Below, piece after piece: positions 9,501 through 18,675 of a stretch of 64,000 bases of DNA (position 1 is the stretch's first letter; each line of letters starts with the position of its first letter). The translations under genes were made by a program, and so were the position numbers. The notes below the pieces were generated by a model, which saw nothing but the letters and a program-made list of their open reading frames with translations, did no database searches and was not told the origin of the DNA. The DNA comes from Clostridium sp. OS1-26. Lineage in GTDB: Bacteria; Bacillota; Clostridia; Clostridiales; Clostridiaceae. The DNA is taken from assembly GCF_030915445.1 (NCBI RefSeq), contig NZ_CP133264.1, forward strand, positions 5,427,208 through 5,491,207. The letters run 5' to 3'.

Positions 9501-9536
9501 AAACCAGTACTTTAAGAGTAAAGTACTGGTTTTTTG
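9501..9536 (-). other. Intercistronic hairpin between ugpB and gdpD
   Basis: Perfect 11-bp inverted repeat (ACCAGTACTTT/AAAGTACTGGT) just after the ugpB stop. The minus strand lacks a long T run, while the plus strand has T6. It likely acts as an mRNA stabiliser or partial terminator that raises ugpB over the downstream genes. Confidence 0.6.
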
Positions 9537-9548
9537 AATAAAAATTAA

Positions 9549-10895
9549 TTACTTATTAGATGTATTATATTTTTCAATTGCTGAATTTATGTTTTTTGCT
9601 GCATTTTCAATAGCCTGATCAGGAGTCTGTTTATTTTGAAGCATTTGTTCTATATTAGTTTCAACAGTTTGTCTTGCTTCTGGGAATACAGACATTAATG
9701 CACCCTTAGCTGTCTTTGGTGATGCATGTAATTGGTCTATAGCAGTTTGAAATTGAGGTGCTTTCTTTAAGTTATCTTTCATAACCTGAACGTCGTAAGC
9801 TTTTTGTGTTACAGGAAAATATCCTGTTTGTGTATTCCAATAAGCTTGTTCTTCGGGGGATACCATGAATTTTATAAACTCCCAAGTTGCTTTTTGTTTT
9901 GCTTCATCTTTGCTATCTAAAGCCCATAATGAAGCTCCACCTATTGAAACACCACCATCTTGTATTCCATCAAAGGCTGGTAAAAAAGCAGTTCCAACTT
10001 CAAACCTTCCTCCAACACCATTTAAAACTGATGATAAATCCGCTGTAGATTCAATATACATAGCTGTTTTTCCTGCAATAAATGCATTTTCAGTATCGTC
10101 TTCATTTCTTCCAAAGTTTCCTACATATCCGGAATCAACCATCTTCTTCCACTGATTTAAAACTTTTAATCCTGCCCCATTTTTGTCAAATTCAGTTGCT
10201 GTTGGAGCGGTTTCTCTACCATTGCCGTTATTTACGTAGTTTGCACCTTGTTTAACAAGGAATTGCTCAAAAAACCATCCATATATAGCCATGGAGTATC
10301 CATACTGAGTAACTTTTCCTGAAGCATCCTTTTTAGTCAAAGCAGCTGAATATTTCTCTACATCCGCAAAAGTCTTTGGAGGATTATTAGGATCTAAGCC
10401 AGCTTCTTTAAAAGCATTTTTATTATAGTACAATATCGGGGTTGATGTATTAAATGGCATTGAATAAAGTTTATTATTAACTGTATAGTATCCTAATATG
10501 TTAGGTTCTAATTGTGAAGTATCGTATTTTTCTGCATCTATGAATTTTTGCATTGGAACAGCCCAATTACTATCAATCATAAATCTAGTGCCTATGTCAT
10601 ACACTTGCATCACATCAGGTCCACCATTAGCTTTTTTAGCACTTTTCAACTTATTTATAGACTCATCATATTTCCCTTGATATTGGGCGTTAACTTTAAT
10701 ATCCTTATGTGAACTGTTGAAATCATTGACCATTTTTGTTATAGCCTGCCCATTCTTTCCTCCCATGGAATGCCAGAAAGTGATTTCCACAGGTTTTCCA
10801 GTTCCAGCAGCTGCCTGCTGACTGTTTCCACATCCTGCAAGCATACCAGTAACCATTAGGGATGCTGCTAATAAGCTTATTAATCTTTTTTTCAT
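9549..10895 (-). CDS. ugpB: Extracellular solute-binding lipoprotein, UgpB-like (glycerol-3-phosphate / glycerophosphodiester)
   Basis: 448 aa from the ATG at 10895 (RBS GAGAGGAG); the frame is open 8 codons further, without an RBS. Lipoprotein signal MKKRLISLLAASLMVTG followed by lipobox LAGC. The mature part is a cluster B (family 1) binding protein starting ITFWHSMGGKNGQAI, the UgpB-like form. It captures substrate outside the membrane for the UgpA/UgpE channel. Gene order A-E-B-gdpD-C and the adjacent glpP support a glycerol-phosphate substrate. Confidence 0.88.
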   Translation of the reverse strand: MKKRLISLLAASLMVTGMLAGCGNSQQAAAGTGKPVEITFWHSMGGKNGQAITKMVNDFNSSHKDIKVNAQYQGKYDESINKLKSAKKANGGPDVMQVYDIGTRFMIDSNWAVPMQKFIDAEKYDTSQLEPNILGYYTVNNKLYSMPFNTSTPILYYNKNAFKEAGLDPNNPPKTFADVEKYSAALTKKDASGKVTQYGYSMAIYGWFFEQFLVKQGANYVNNGNGRETAPTATEFDKNGAGLKVLNQWKKMVDSGYVGNFGRNEDDTENAFIAGKTAMYIESTADLSSVLNGVGGRFEVGTAFLPAFDGIQDGGVSIGGASLWALDSKDEAKQKATWEFIKFMVSPEEQAYWNTQTGYFPVTQKAYDVQVMKDNLKKAPQFQTAIDQLHASPKTAKGALMSVFPEARQTVETNIEQMLQNKQTPDQAIENAAKNINSAIEKYNTSNK

Positions 10896-10950
10896 TATTT
10901 TTCTCCTCTCAAAATACATTTATTTTTTATTAATATATAAAATTATTGTA

Positions 10951-11772
10951 TTAACCTTTTACTGCACCTGATGTCATACCTTCTATAAGCTGTTTTTGTC
11001 CAAATATGAAAATTATAATTGAAGGCAGTAATACCATTACAATACCTGCCATTATAATACCAAAGGACTGATTCTCTGAAAATTGCAGCATACTTATTCC
11101 TATTTGTACCGTTCTTGAAGTATCATTGCTGGTTACAAGCAGCGGCCAAAGGTATTGATTCCAAGTAGCTAAAAAAGTATACACTCCTAAGGAGCCTACT
11201 ACTGGTCTTGACATAGGCAGTACTATATGCGTTAAAAACTTAAAGCTATTACAGCCATCAATTTTGGCTGCCTCATATAATTCTCTAGGCAGTGTTAAAT
11301 AATATTGTCTCATCATAAATATTCCCATGGCAGAACTTAAATAAGGTATTATAAGCGCTTTATAACTATCTAACCACCCAAGAGAGCCAACGGTTAAATA
11401 ATTAGATATCATAATAGACTCTGCAGGAATCATCATTGTAGCTAGCATTGCTGTAAACAATATGTTTTTCCCCTTAAAGTTGAAAAAAGAAAACGCAAAT
11501 GCTGCCATACAAGAAGTTAAAACTTGACCAATAGTTACTAACAAAGACACAACAAAACTATTTATTATAAATCTTATTATTGGTGCTATACTTAACGCAT
11601 CAATATAATTTTGAATATAAAATCTCTGTGGAATTAACTTAGGCGGAAAAGCAAATATCTGTTCTGGCGGCATTAAACTAATAGATAATGCATATAACAG
11701 TGGCGCTATGGCTATAAATGCAAATAAAATATTTACTATATAAAGAATTAATTTATTTACTTCTTTTTTCAT
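10951..11772 (-). CDS. ugpE: ABC transporter permease, UgpE-like
   Basis: 273 aa, six predicted membrane helices. The EAA loop ELYEAAKIDGCNSFKFLTHI contacts the ATPase. MalG/UgpE subfamily with the short cytoplasmic N-terminus. RBS AGGGAGATG precedes the ATG. It is 18 bp downstream of ugpA, so the two are co-transcribed. Confidence 0.9.
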   Translation of the reverse strand: MKKEVNKLILYIVNILFAFIAIAPLLYALSISLMPPEQIFAFPPKLIPQRFYIQNYIDALSIAPIIRFIINSFVVSLLVTIGQVLTSCMAAFAFSFFNFKGKNILFTAMLATMMIPAESIMISNYLTVGSLGWLDSYKALIIPYLSSAMGIFMMRQYYLTLPRELYEAAKIDGCNSFKFLTHIVLPMSRPVVGSLGVYTFLATWNQYLWPLLVTSNDTSRTVQIGISMLQFSENQSFGIIMAGIVMVLLPSIIIFIFGQKQLIEGMTSGAVKG

Positions 11773-11790
11773 TTTAGTATCATCTCCCTA

Positions 11791-12705
11791 CTAGCTATAA
11801 AATACTTTATTTTTTTCATATCTAAATTGAAGTAGTGTTATAACGAACATTATCACAAAAAGAATTATAGACTCAGCACTAGCTGCCCCAAATCTATTAT
11901 TAAAAAATGCATCTCTATAGATAGAATAAACCAATACATTTGTAGCCTCTCCCGGTCCTCCTAAGGTCATAATGTTTATTTGTCCAAAAGTTTGGAATCC
12001 GTTAATAATGTTTATTACTAAGACGAAAAATAGTGTTGGAGACAGACATGGCAAAATTACGTTTTTTAAACACTGAAAATAATTTGCTCCGTCTATTGAG
12101 GCACTTTCACTTAACTCCTTTGGAATATTTTTAAGTCCTGCAGTTATAAATATAAAATTCATACAGGTATTCATCCAAATAGCCACAATGGATACTGCAA
12201 TTAGTCCCCAAAATGGACTTACAAGCCATCCTATATTTCTTTTTAATATATAGTTAACTAAACCTATGCTTGGATTAAAAAGAAGCAGCCAGATAATAGA
12301 CGCAGATGCAGATGATACAGCCATTGGCATAGCATACATTGTATTAAATACCCGTTTAAATTTTAATTTATTATTACATAATAGTGCTGTAATAAGTCCT
12401 AATATAATAGATGGAATAGTAGTTAAAATTACAAATTTAAAAGTAACCATTATACTATTTATAAAAGAAGGTGATTTAAAAAGATCTGTGTAATTAGTTA
12501 ATGCTGCAAAGGAACTTATTTCTCCTTGGGCATTAGTATTAAATAAGCTTAGATATATGGTTTTGAAAAAAGGGAAATAAGTAAAAGTTAAAAAAATAAA
12601 TAAGCAAGGAATAAGATATAAATATGGTTCAATTCTTTTTATGCTTCCCTTTTTTGTTATAATTCTATTGGCGCTTGAATGTGATTTAACTATTGTTTGC
12701 TCCAT
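11791..12705 (-). CDS. ugpA: ABC transporter permease, UgpA-like
   Basis: 304 aa, six predicted helices, MalF/UgpA subfamily. The EAA loop is KELSESASIDGANYFQCLKN. First gene of the operon. RBS TATGGAGGT lies just before the ATG at 12705. About 255 nt of untranslated leader with a large hairpin/terminator precedes it, see 12841-12954. Confidence 0.9.
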   Translation of the reverse strand: MEQTIVKSHSSANRIITKKGSIKRIEPYLYLIPCLFIFLTFTYFPFFKTIYLSLFNTNAQGEISSFAALTNYTDLFKSPSFINSIMVTFKFVILTTIPSIILGLITALLCNNKLKFKRVFNTMYAMPMAVSSASASIIWLLLFNPSIGLVNYILKRNIGWLVSPFWGLIAVSIVAIWMNTCMNFIFITAGLKNIPKELSESASIDGANYFQCLKNVILPCLSPTLFFVLVINIINGFQTFGQINIMTLGGPGEATNVLVYSIYRDAFFNNRFGAASAESIILFVIMFVITLLQFRYEKNKVFYS

Positions 12706-12840
12706 GTATATACCTCCATAACATTTTATTTATGCATGTACAATAACATTTTGATATTAATTGCACTTTATGATTAAGTAAAAAAGATTTTACATTCCTC
12801 TTATAAAAACACCTTCCTTTTAAAAATTTATAACAAAAAT

Positions 12841-12954
12841 TGGAGACTCAAAAAAACCATAAATCATCTTCTTTCGTTTATCTATATTCGCAATAAATAC
12901 ACTTTACAAACATAGTTTTTTAAAAAAGATGATTATGGTTTTCACAAATCTCCA
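12841..12954 (-). promoter_or_regulatory. Leader inverted repeat / conditional terminator, candidate GlpP antitermination target
   Basis: A long imperfect inverted repeat: 12926-12954 pairs with 12841-12870, separated by about 55 nt. Read on the minus strand, AACCATAATCATC pairs with GATGATTTATGGTT (one bulge) and is followed by a run of eight T. The outer GGAGA/TCTCC-like ends extend the pairing past the T run. GlpP of Bacillus is known to bind such leaders and allow read-through when glycerol-3-phosphate is present. Here glpP is immediately upstream and a ugp operon immediately downstream. Inferred from layout. Confidence 0.7.
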
Positions 12955-12967
12955 CCAGTAATCACTT

Positions 12968-12996
12968 ATCCTATTAAATTAATTGTATGATAGCAA
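12968..12996 (-). promoter_or_regulatory. Sigma-A promoter of the ugp operon leader
   Basis: TTGCTA (12991-12996), 17-bp spacer, TAGGAT (12968-12973). It lies between the glpP stop and the leader hairpin, giving a start near 12961. Confidence 0.65.
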
Positions 12997-13029
12997 ATAG
13001 TTAGATATCTAGAGCAAACTATACATATA

Positions 13030-13605
13030 TTATAGTTCATTTTTGATATCTATGTTCCATAAATCACCTCTACTAAAAGATATACCATCTGCCCCCGCTT
13101 TTAATCCATCTATTATTTGTTCTTTCTTATTTATTAAACCACCTAATATTATAGGTTTATCTATTTCATTTTTTAATATTTCAACAATAGAATATGCTAA
13201 AGCCGGCATAACTTCTACTACATCAGGGTCATTTTCTCTAATGCTTTCTATAGCATTTTTTAATGATTTAGAATCAATTAGAAAAATTCTTTGTATTGTA
13301 TTTAAACCTTTCTTTTTAGCAGCCTTCAACATAACACTTTTAGTCGATACAATTCCAGCAGGATTTATATACTTTTTCAAGAAGCTTATAGCTTCTTTGT
13401 CATTAGATAGCCCTTTTACTAAATCTGTATGCAAAAATATAGGTTTTTTCTCATTGCACATCTGAAAGTTCTTTTCCATTAACTCATTTAGTTTTCCATC
13501 CATTAATAATATGGCTGAAACTTTTGAATCTGCAGCAAGATGTAAATTTTCATATTGTGCTGCAGCAATTAAAGGATTATCTTTTAAAATTTCTTTCATA
13601 TTCAA
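13030..13605 (-). CDS. glpP: Glycerol-3-phosphate responsive antiterminator GlpP
   Basis: About 190 aa. It matches the GlpP family along its length: NPLIAAAQYENL, the KPIFLHTDLVKGLSND block, IQRIFLIDS, DVVEVMPAL and the phosphate-binding PIILGGLI/AGADGISFS segments of a TIM-like fold. GlpP with glycerol-3-phosphate antiterminates glp leaders in Bacillus. The frame opens with TTG at 13605 (RBS GAGGATGAG), and an ATG lies two codons later at 13599. Either could be used. It lies directly upstream of the ugp leader, which fits it as the regulator of that operon. Confidence 0.92.
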   Translation of the reverse strand: MNMKEILKDNPLIAAAQYENLHLAADSKVSAILLMDGKLNELMEKNFQMCNEKKPIFLHTDLVKGLSNDKEAISFLKKYINPAGIVSTKSVMLKAAKKKGLNTIQRIFLIDSKSLKNAIESIRENDPDVVEVMPALAYSIVEILKNEIDKPIILGGLINKKEQIIDGLKAGADGISFSRGDLWNIDIKNEL

Positions 13606-13794
13606 AATTAACTCATCCTCTTTAGACTCAAATTTTATATTTTAATTTTACTTCTAGCATGTTAACTGTATGTTACGTACAATATAAGTTTCGGTTAAAA
13701 GATACCGATATTTCCGGGAATTTTTTATAACTTACTAGATCAATTGCCGTTTTTTTTAATATCAAAATGTTTAGTGGAGATATCGTCACCCACC

Positions 13795-13850
13795 AAAAAA
13801 TACAACCGCCTGCAAGAAGCTACCTAAGCCACTTACAGACGGTTATCAAT
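13795..13850 (-). terminator. Terminator hairpin related to the one at 7463
   Basis: The minus-strand arms AACCGTCTGTA and TGCAGGCGGTT pair fully with G-U, followed by T6. The loop keeps the AAGCC/AGCT elements seen in the copy at 7463-7513. Confidence 0.7.
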
Positions 13851-14080
13851 ATGTATGGTGGAGGCGAGCCTCATTGAACCCCTATCTGAAGAGTTTATGA
13901 TAGTCGAGTAGGGAAAACCCTCTCGAACTTTAATTCGCTAAGCCATTCCATGCTGAAATTTTGAGCCCATTCCTTATAACCGCCCATGCTTATCCCCCTT
14001 TTTCTATATCGCAATAAAATAACCACTTTCATAATAGCACTGACTAGAAAAGGTTCCACCTTAAACATTTTTGATAAAAG
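13851..14080. other. Intergenic region without a supported gene
   Basis: It holds a minus-strand open frame (13895-14101, 68 codons) with no RBS at its first start and no family I recognise. Its last 30 codons have an internal ATG after GGGGGATA and could be a gene remnant. The stretch 13853-13925 is richer in G+C and starts TGGTGGAGGC, which also occurs at 6470. No function is assigned. Confidence 0.3.
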
Positions 14081-14123
14081 AAAATGAACCAATATAGTCA
14101 TAAAAACTATATCGGCTCATTTT
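14081..14123 (-). terminator. Intrinsic terminator of the MFS gene
   Basis: Inverted repeat ATGAACCAATATAGT/ACTATATCGGCTCAT (wobbles) with flanking A4/T4, 74 bp past the stop at 14197. Confidence 0.7.
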
Positions 14124-14196
14124 AAGCTTGCTTCTTTCTACCTTGTAAAAAAATAATCCACCATTATACAAATTCTAAAAGATGTCCTGATTACAA

Positions 14197-15537
14197 TTAA
14201 CCCACATTGATTTCATCAAGAGTTTGGCCTTTGGTTTCAATACCCGCTAAAGCAACTACTGCTGCTACCAATGCAAACACTATAGTTAGCATAAGAAAGA
14301 CATAAGTGAAACCACCCTGTTTACCTTTAGTCTGATATACCAGCCCAACGATGTAAGGGGCGGCAATTGCACCAATACGACCAACAGCAGCTGCCCAACC
14401 TGCTCCACTGCCCCTAACCCTTGTAGGATAGACTTCTGGCGTATAAGCATATACAGCACCCCAAGCTCCAAGGCTGAAAAAATAAAGTAGGCAACCAAAA
14501 ATAAGAACATTAGTTACAGATGTCGCTTGACCATATGAATATGCTGATAAGGCGGTACCCGTTAAGTAAACTACTAAAACGAATTTACGACCAATCTTTT
14601 CTATTAGATAGGCTGCACTGTAATATCCAGGTAATTGAGCAATGCTCATAATTAATGTAAATTCAAAACCCTTTACTAAACTGAACCCTTTGCCTACAAG
14701 GAGAGTCGGGGTCCATAAAACAAATCCGTAATAGCCAAAATTAATACCTAACCATAGAATCCATAACACAAAGGTACGTCTAGCATAAGCTGGGGACCAT
14801 AGATCAAAAATGGTAATACTACTGCTCTTCTTCTCTTCAGGCTCATTAGCTACGGTTTCTTTTTTATTGTTTACTCCGGCCTGTTGTTCCATCTTAGCTA
14901 CAATCTCGTTTGCTTCTTGAAGACGCCCTTTTTGTTCCAAGTATCGAGGAGACTCTGGAATATTTCTTCTCAAATAAGCTGCATATAGTGCAGGTATTCC
15001 TCCTAAGAAAAATCCAATACGCCAACCGTAAACTGGAATTAGAAGATAAGCAATTAAAGCAGCAACTATCCATCCCCAAGCCCAGAAGCTCTCTAGCAGA
15101 ACAACCATTCTGCCGCGTGCTTTAGCAGGTGAGAATTCACTAACCAAAGTAGATGCTGCTGGCAGCTCTCCACCCAAACCTAATCCCGTTAAAAATCGGA
15201 AAAACAATAATATGGTAAAGTTAGTGGCAAGCCCAGATAGGGCGCTAGCTACCCCGTATAGCACAAGAGTAAACGCAACAACTGTTCTTCTACCCCATTT
15301 GTCAGCCACCATCCCAGCAACAGCGGCACCAATAGCCATTCCCACCGCTGAAGCGCTGCCTAATAAGCCTAAATCAGCGGGAGTAAGCTTCCACGATTTG
15401 CCAATTGCAGCCATAACACCGGATACCATCCCTTGATCCATGGCGTCAAATAGCCAGCCAATACCTGTTAAAAACAACACTCTCCAAAGCATTGGTGTAA
15501 CTGGCAATCTTTCAATCCTATGCGAAATACTACTCAT
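14197..15537 (-). CDS. MFS transporter, sugar/aromatic-acid type (NiaP/YceI-like)
   Basis: 446 aa, twelve predicted helices. MFS motifs are ADKWGRRTVV between helices 2 and 3, GLGLGGELPAASTLVSE in helix 4 and PESPRYLEQKG after helix 6. The overall pattern is close to the Bacillus YceI/NiaP branch, a proton-driven nicotinate importer, so niacin is a plausible but unproven substrate. RBS AGAGGTGAA. The coding sequence is visibly richer in G+C than its neighbours, which suggests acquisition from another Firmicute. It is monocistronic between two terminator hairpins. Confidence 0.8.
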   Translation of the reverse strand: MSSISHRIERLPVTPMLWRVLFLTGIGWLFDAMDQGMVSGVMAAIGKSWKLTPADLGLLGSASAVGMAIGAAVAGMVADKWGRRTVVAFTLVLYGVASALSGLATNFTILLFFRFLTGLGLGGELPAASTLVSEFSPAKARGRMVVLLESFWAWGWIVAALIAYLLIPVYGWRIGFFLGGIPALYAAYLRRNIPESPRYLEQKGRLQEANEIVAKMEQQAGVNNKKETVANEPEEKKSSSITIFDLWSPAYARRTFVLWILWLGINFGYYGFVLWTPTLLVGKGFSLVKGFEFTLIMSIAQLPGYYSAAYLIEKIGRKFVLVVYLTGTALSAYSYGQATSVTNVLIFGCLLYFFSLGAWGAVYAYTPEVYPTRVRGSGAGWAAAVGRIGAIAAPYIVGLVYQTKGKQGGFTYVFLMLTIVFALVAAVVALAGIETKGQTLDEINVG

Positions 15538-15540
15538 TAA

Positions 15541-16014
15541 TATTCACCTCTAATAATATAAATTTTATAGCTTGTATAATTATATCACAGTGTATATTCA
15601 CCTGCAAATACATAAGTCTATTTATTTTTTGAAGAACAATCTTATTAATTTCTTGCCATTGTTACTCAAATTCTTCCGATTATGATGCTTTATTATTGTT
15701 TTCTGTACTAAGACAAAATATACTTTTGACTTTACTTAGCTTTAGCTGCTATAACTATATCTTTACCATATTTTGTCATCTTGTTTATTTTAAAATTGGT
15801 ACCACGATAAATAGTGCTTTCGTACCCACTGTTTTAAACATAAATTATGCTGCTTTGTATTCTAATTTTAGTTATTAGATTTCTTTAGTATATCCTTTTA
15901 TCTATTCTTTTTCTTCTTCATTTAAGTATGATGAAATTAAATATAGACTTTAAGCAAGAGTTTAGTTACTTCAAATATTTTTGTTTGAAGTAGCCTTAAT
16001 GCATTACAACGACA
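15541..16014. other. Long intergenic region
   Basis: AT-rich. The only structure I see is an inverted repeat TTACTTCAAA/TTTGAAGTAG at about 15965-15992 with no T run on either strand. No gene is supported; the 60-codon plus-strand frame at 15696 has no RBS. Confidence 0.5.
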
Positions 16015-16043
16015 TTGAATATATTGTTTAATTGTATTATAAT
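16015..16043 (+). promoter_or_regulatory. Sigma-A promoter of the small Cys-rich membrane protein
   Basis: TTGAAT (16015-16020), 17-bp spacer, TATAAT (16038-16043), 38 bp before the start codon. Confidence 0.75.
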
Positions 16044-16081
16044 ATATATTAAATGTAATTATGTAGAAAGAGGGTGTATTT

Positions 16082-16294
16082 ATGGCAATTAGAATAATAT
16101 CAATTTCAATATTTTTATCATTTGTAATACTATGTACTTTATACAAAGTTGGGAATAACCAAAACAAAGAGGATGAAGAAATAACATATCAAGATTTTGA
16201 AGATTCTAAAGCCTTTAGGTCATGTGGTAATGAGTGTTATAAATGTGAAATCTCTCAAAAGTGTTGGGAAGTACTCAATCATATGGAAGTTTAA
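16082..16294 (+). CDS. Small membrane-anchored Cys-rich protein, unknown function
   Basis: 70 aa with a good RBS (AGAGGGTG) and promoter. Residues about 3-22 form one hydrophobic helix. An acidic linker follows, then a C-terminal cluster CGNECYKCEISQKCW with four cysteines (CX3CX2CX6C). The cysteines could bind metal or form disulfides. I do not recognise a family. The opposite strand is also open here but lacks an RBS. It is the only gene on this strand between the MFS gene and helD. Confidence 0.65.
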   Translation: MAIRIISISIFLSFVILCTLYKVGNNQNKEDEEITYQDFEDSKAFRSCGNECYKCEISQKCWEVLNHMEV

Positions 16295-16409
16295 AGTTTA
16301 TGTTTAATAATAAAAAGCAAATAGCCCTGGATTAAACCAAGACTACTTACTTAAGACTTTGAATTTAAAGTTTGTACCTATTGTATTGGTTTTATTTACA
16401 GATCTAAAT

Positions 16410-18656
16410 TTAATAATTTCCTTTGAGCAATGGTGTTATCTTCCCACAGTAGTATATGTGTAAAACATGAAGTGCTCTAGTGCAGGCAGTATAGAGCAGA
16501 AGTCTTTCTTCTTCACAATTGTAATTTTCATCTCCTGCATTATATATAAGCACTACATCAAATTCTAATCCCTTAGCAAGGTAAGCTGGGATTACCAATG
16601 TATTACTCACATATTCCTCATCATCCTTCATTATTGCTTTAACTGGAACCTTGTCTTCCAAGAAACTGTATACATTCTGCGCTTCCTTTACAGTCCTTGT
16701 TATGATACCAATAGATTTATAGCCTTTCTCCTTATATATTTTTATATCTTCAAGAAGTTTTTCTTTTATAGCTTCTTCATCTGAAAATCCAAGTAATAAA
16801 GGCTCCTCTCCACTTCTTTCTACACATTCAACCGCAATCTCCTTATTAATCAGCCTTCTTGAAATCTTAGTAATTTCCATTGTGGATCTGTAGCTTTTGG
16901 TTAAATTTATTATGCAGGTATTACCTTTAGGGAATATATGAGAAATATTATTATAATCCCCTATATTCATGAATGGATTTATGGATTGATGTAAATCGCC
17001 CAGTATGGTCATACTGGCATGGTTAAAAAGCTGATAAAAGATCTCATACTGCAGCGGTGTATAGTCCTGAGCCTCATCAATAATAACGTATTTGATTTCT
17101 GAGGTTTTTGGAAGATCTCCTAATGCACCTTTTAGATATAAAAGAGGTGGTTGATCCTCATAATTAAGCTTTAGAACCTTCAGGTTTTCTAAAGTATAGC
17201 TTTTTATTTCGTCAATTTTCTTCCCATCGTATTTAGTATTTGAATTACTCAAGAAAAGCTCCAGATTCTCAAATAGCTTTTTATAAATATCCACTAAATC
17301 AAACTCTGTCATTCTATTGATTTCACAGTAAATATCTTTCAGCTCGTCCTTTATCATAGCTGTACTGCATTCCATAATTTCTTCTTTATCTATATAAGAG
17401 CCTGAATCCCTAAGTTCATCAGCAACTTCTTCTATATGATATTTTTCATAAGGCTCTAAAAGGAACAAAATTCTTTCTCTTATCTTTTGAAGTCTCCTTT
17501 TCAGCGGAAGCTGCGCATAATCTTTAAAAAATAGTTTTTCTAACTCCTTTGAGGAAATTATTAAATTGCCTCTGAAAATTATATCTACAAAATTTCTATC
17601 GAATTTTTCAACGTAGACTACATATTGCTTTAATATATCTATAAACTCCATGGAAGACTTAAATTTTATATTGGTGATTCTCTTTTGATAGGAGCCTTCC
17701 TTCCTTGAGTCAAGGATATATTCCATCATCTCGCAGTAGTTTTCCTTCTTAAGCTCACTTCCTAAGGCTTTATGCATATATTCCTTAAACGTGGTCTGAC
17801 ACATATTGTCTTCTCCAAGCTGCGGTAATACGTTAGAAATATAATCATTAAAAATATCATTTGGAGAAAATATTATTATATTCTGAGGTGTTATCTTATC
17901 TCTATACTTATATAATAGATAAGCAATTCTATGAAGAGCAACAGAGGTTTTTCCGCTTCCAGCAGGACCTTGAACAATCAAATTTTTGTACTCCTCATTA
18001 CGAATTACTTTATTCTGCTCTCTTTGAATAGTTGTTACTATAGCCTTCATTTTGCTATCAGTACTTTTACTCAAGATATCCTGCAGAACTTCATCGTCTA
18101 TCTTAAGATTACTATCAAACATATATTTAATTTTGCCATTATTAATTTTATACTGTCTTTTCAGTGTAAGGTTCCCATATATCGTTCCTTCTGGACATTT
18201 ATAATTTGCTTCTCCAATTTCGTAATCATAAAACATGCTGGAAATTGGCGCTCTCCAGTCATATACGAGGAAATCAAAATTATCATTAATAAGGTTGGAG
18301 ATTCCTATATAACACTTTTCGGCCTTCTCCTCCCCCTTTTCAACAAAATCCATTCTTGCAAAATAGGGCGACAAAAGCATTCTCTCGTATTTTTCCTCAA
18401 GCTTTCTGGTAAACTCGTGCCTTCTCTTTTGTAATTTCATTGTACCGATAAATTCCATAAAGCCCACAATCTGTTCCAGGCCATTGGTTATGGAAACAGA
18501 GCCTATATCCTGCCAAAGTTGCTTTTGTGTTTCGAGGGCATCCTTTTTAAATTTTTCCTTAAAATCATGTTTTTCATCAAATTGTTTTCGAGCCTCTTTA
18601 AGCACCTCTAGCAACCATTCATTTTCAAGCTTCCATTCAAAATCGCTATTGTTCAT
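16410..18656 (-). CDS. helD: RNA polymerase recycling motor HelD (UvrD/Rep-like helicase fold)
   Basis: 748 aa. An N-terminal coiled-coil arm (residues 1-100) is followed by FDFLVYDWRAPISSMFYDYE, typical of the HelD/YvgS family. Walker A is GPAGSGKTSVA at about 230-240, motif II is VIIDEAQDYTPLQ, and the C-terminal helicase motif GLEFDVVLIYNA is present. HelD uses ATP hydrolysis to release RNA polymerase from stalled or hibernating complexes. RBS AAGGAGG. A dual-hairpin repeat sits directly in its leader, see 18676-18824. Confidence 0.9.
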   Translation of the reverse strand: MNNSDFEWKLENEWLLEVLKEARKQFDEKHDFKEKFKKDALETQKQLWQDIGSVSITNGLEQIVGFMEFIGTMKLQKRRHEFTRKLEEKYERMLLSPYFARMDFVEKGEEKAEKCYIGISNLINDNFDFLVYDWRAPISSMFYDYEIGEANYKCPEGTIYGNLTLKRQYKINNGKIKYMFDSNLKIDDEVLQDILSKSTDSKMKAIVTTIQREQNKVIRNEEYKNLIVQGPAGSGKTSVALHRIAYLLYKYRDKITPQNIIIFSPNDIFNDYISNVLPQLGEDNMCQTTFKEYMHKALGSELKKENYCEMMEYILDSRKEGSYQKRITNIKFKSSMEFIDILKQYVVYVEKFDRNFVDIIFRGNLIISSKELEKLFFKDYAQLPLKRRLQKIRERILFLLEPYEKYHIEEVADELRDSGSYIDKEEIMECSTAMIKDELKDIYCEINRMTEFDLVDIYKKLFENLELFLSNSNTKYDGKKIDEIKSYTLENLKVLKLNYEDQPPLLYLKGALGDLPKTSEIKYVIIDEAQDYTPLQYEIFYQLFNHASMTILGDLHQSINPFMNIGDYNNISHIFPKGNTCIINLTKSYRSTMEITKISRRLINKEIAVECVERSGEEPLLLGFSDEEAIKEKLLEDIKIYKEKGYKSIGIITRTVKEAQNVYSFLEDKVPVKAIMKDDEEYVSNTLVIPAYLAKGLEFDVVLIYNAGDENYNCEEERLLLYTACTRALHVLHIYYCGKITPLLKGNY

Positions 18657-18675
18657 AATATTTCCTCCTTTTAGT

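Noticed and set aside
13895..14101. 68-codon minus-strand frame
   Set aside because: No RBS at the first start, no recognisable family, overlaps the MFS terminator.
15937..16167. 76-codon minus-strand frame
   Set aside because: No RBS; overlaps the promoter and start of the small Cys-rich gene.
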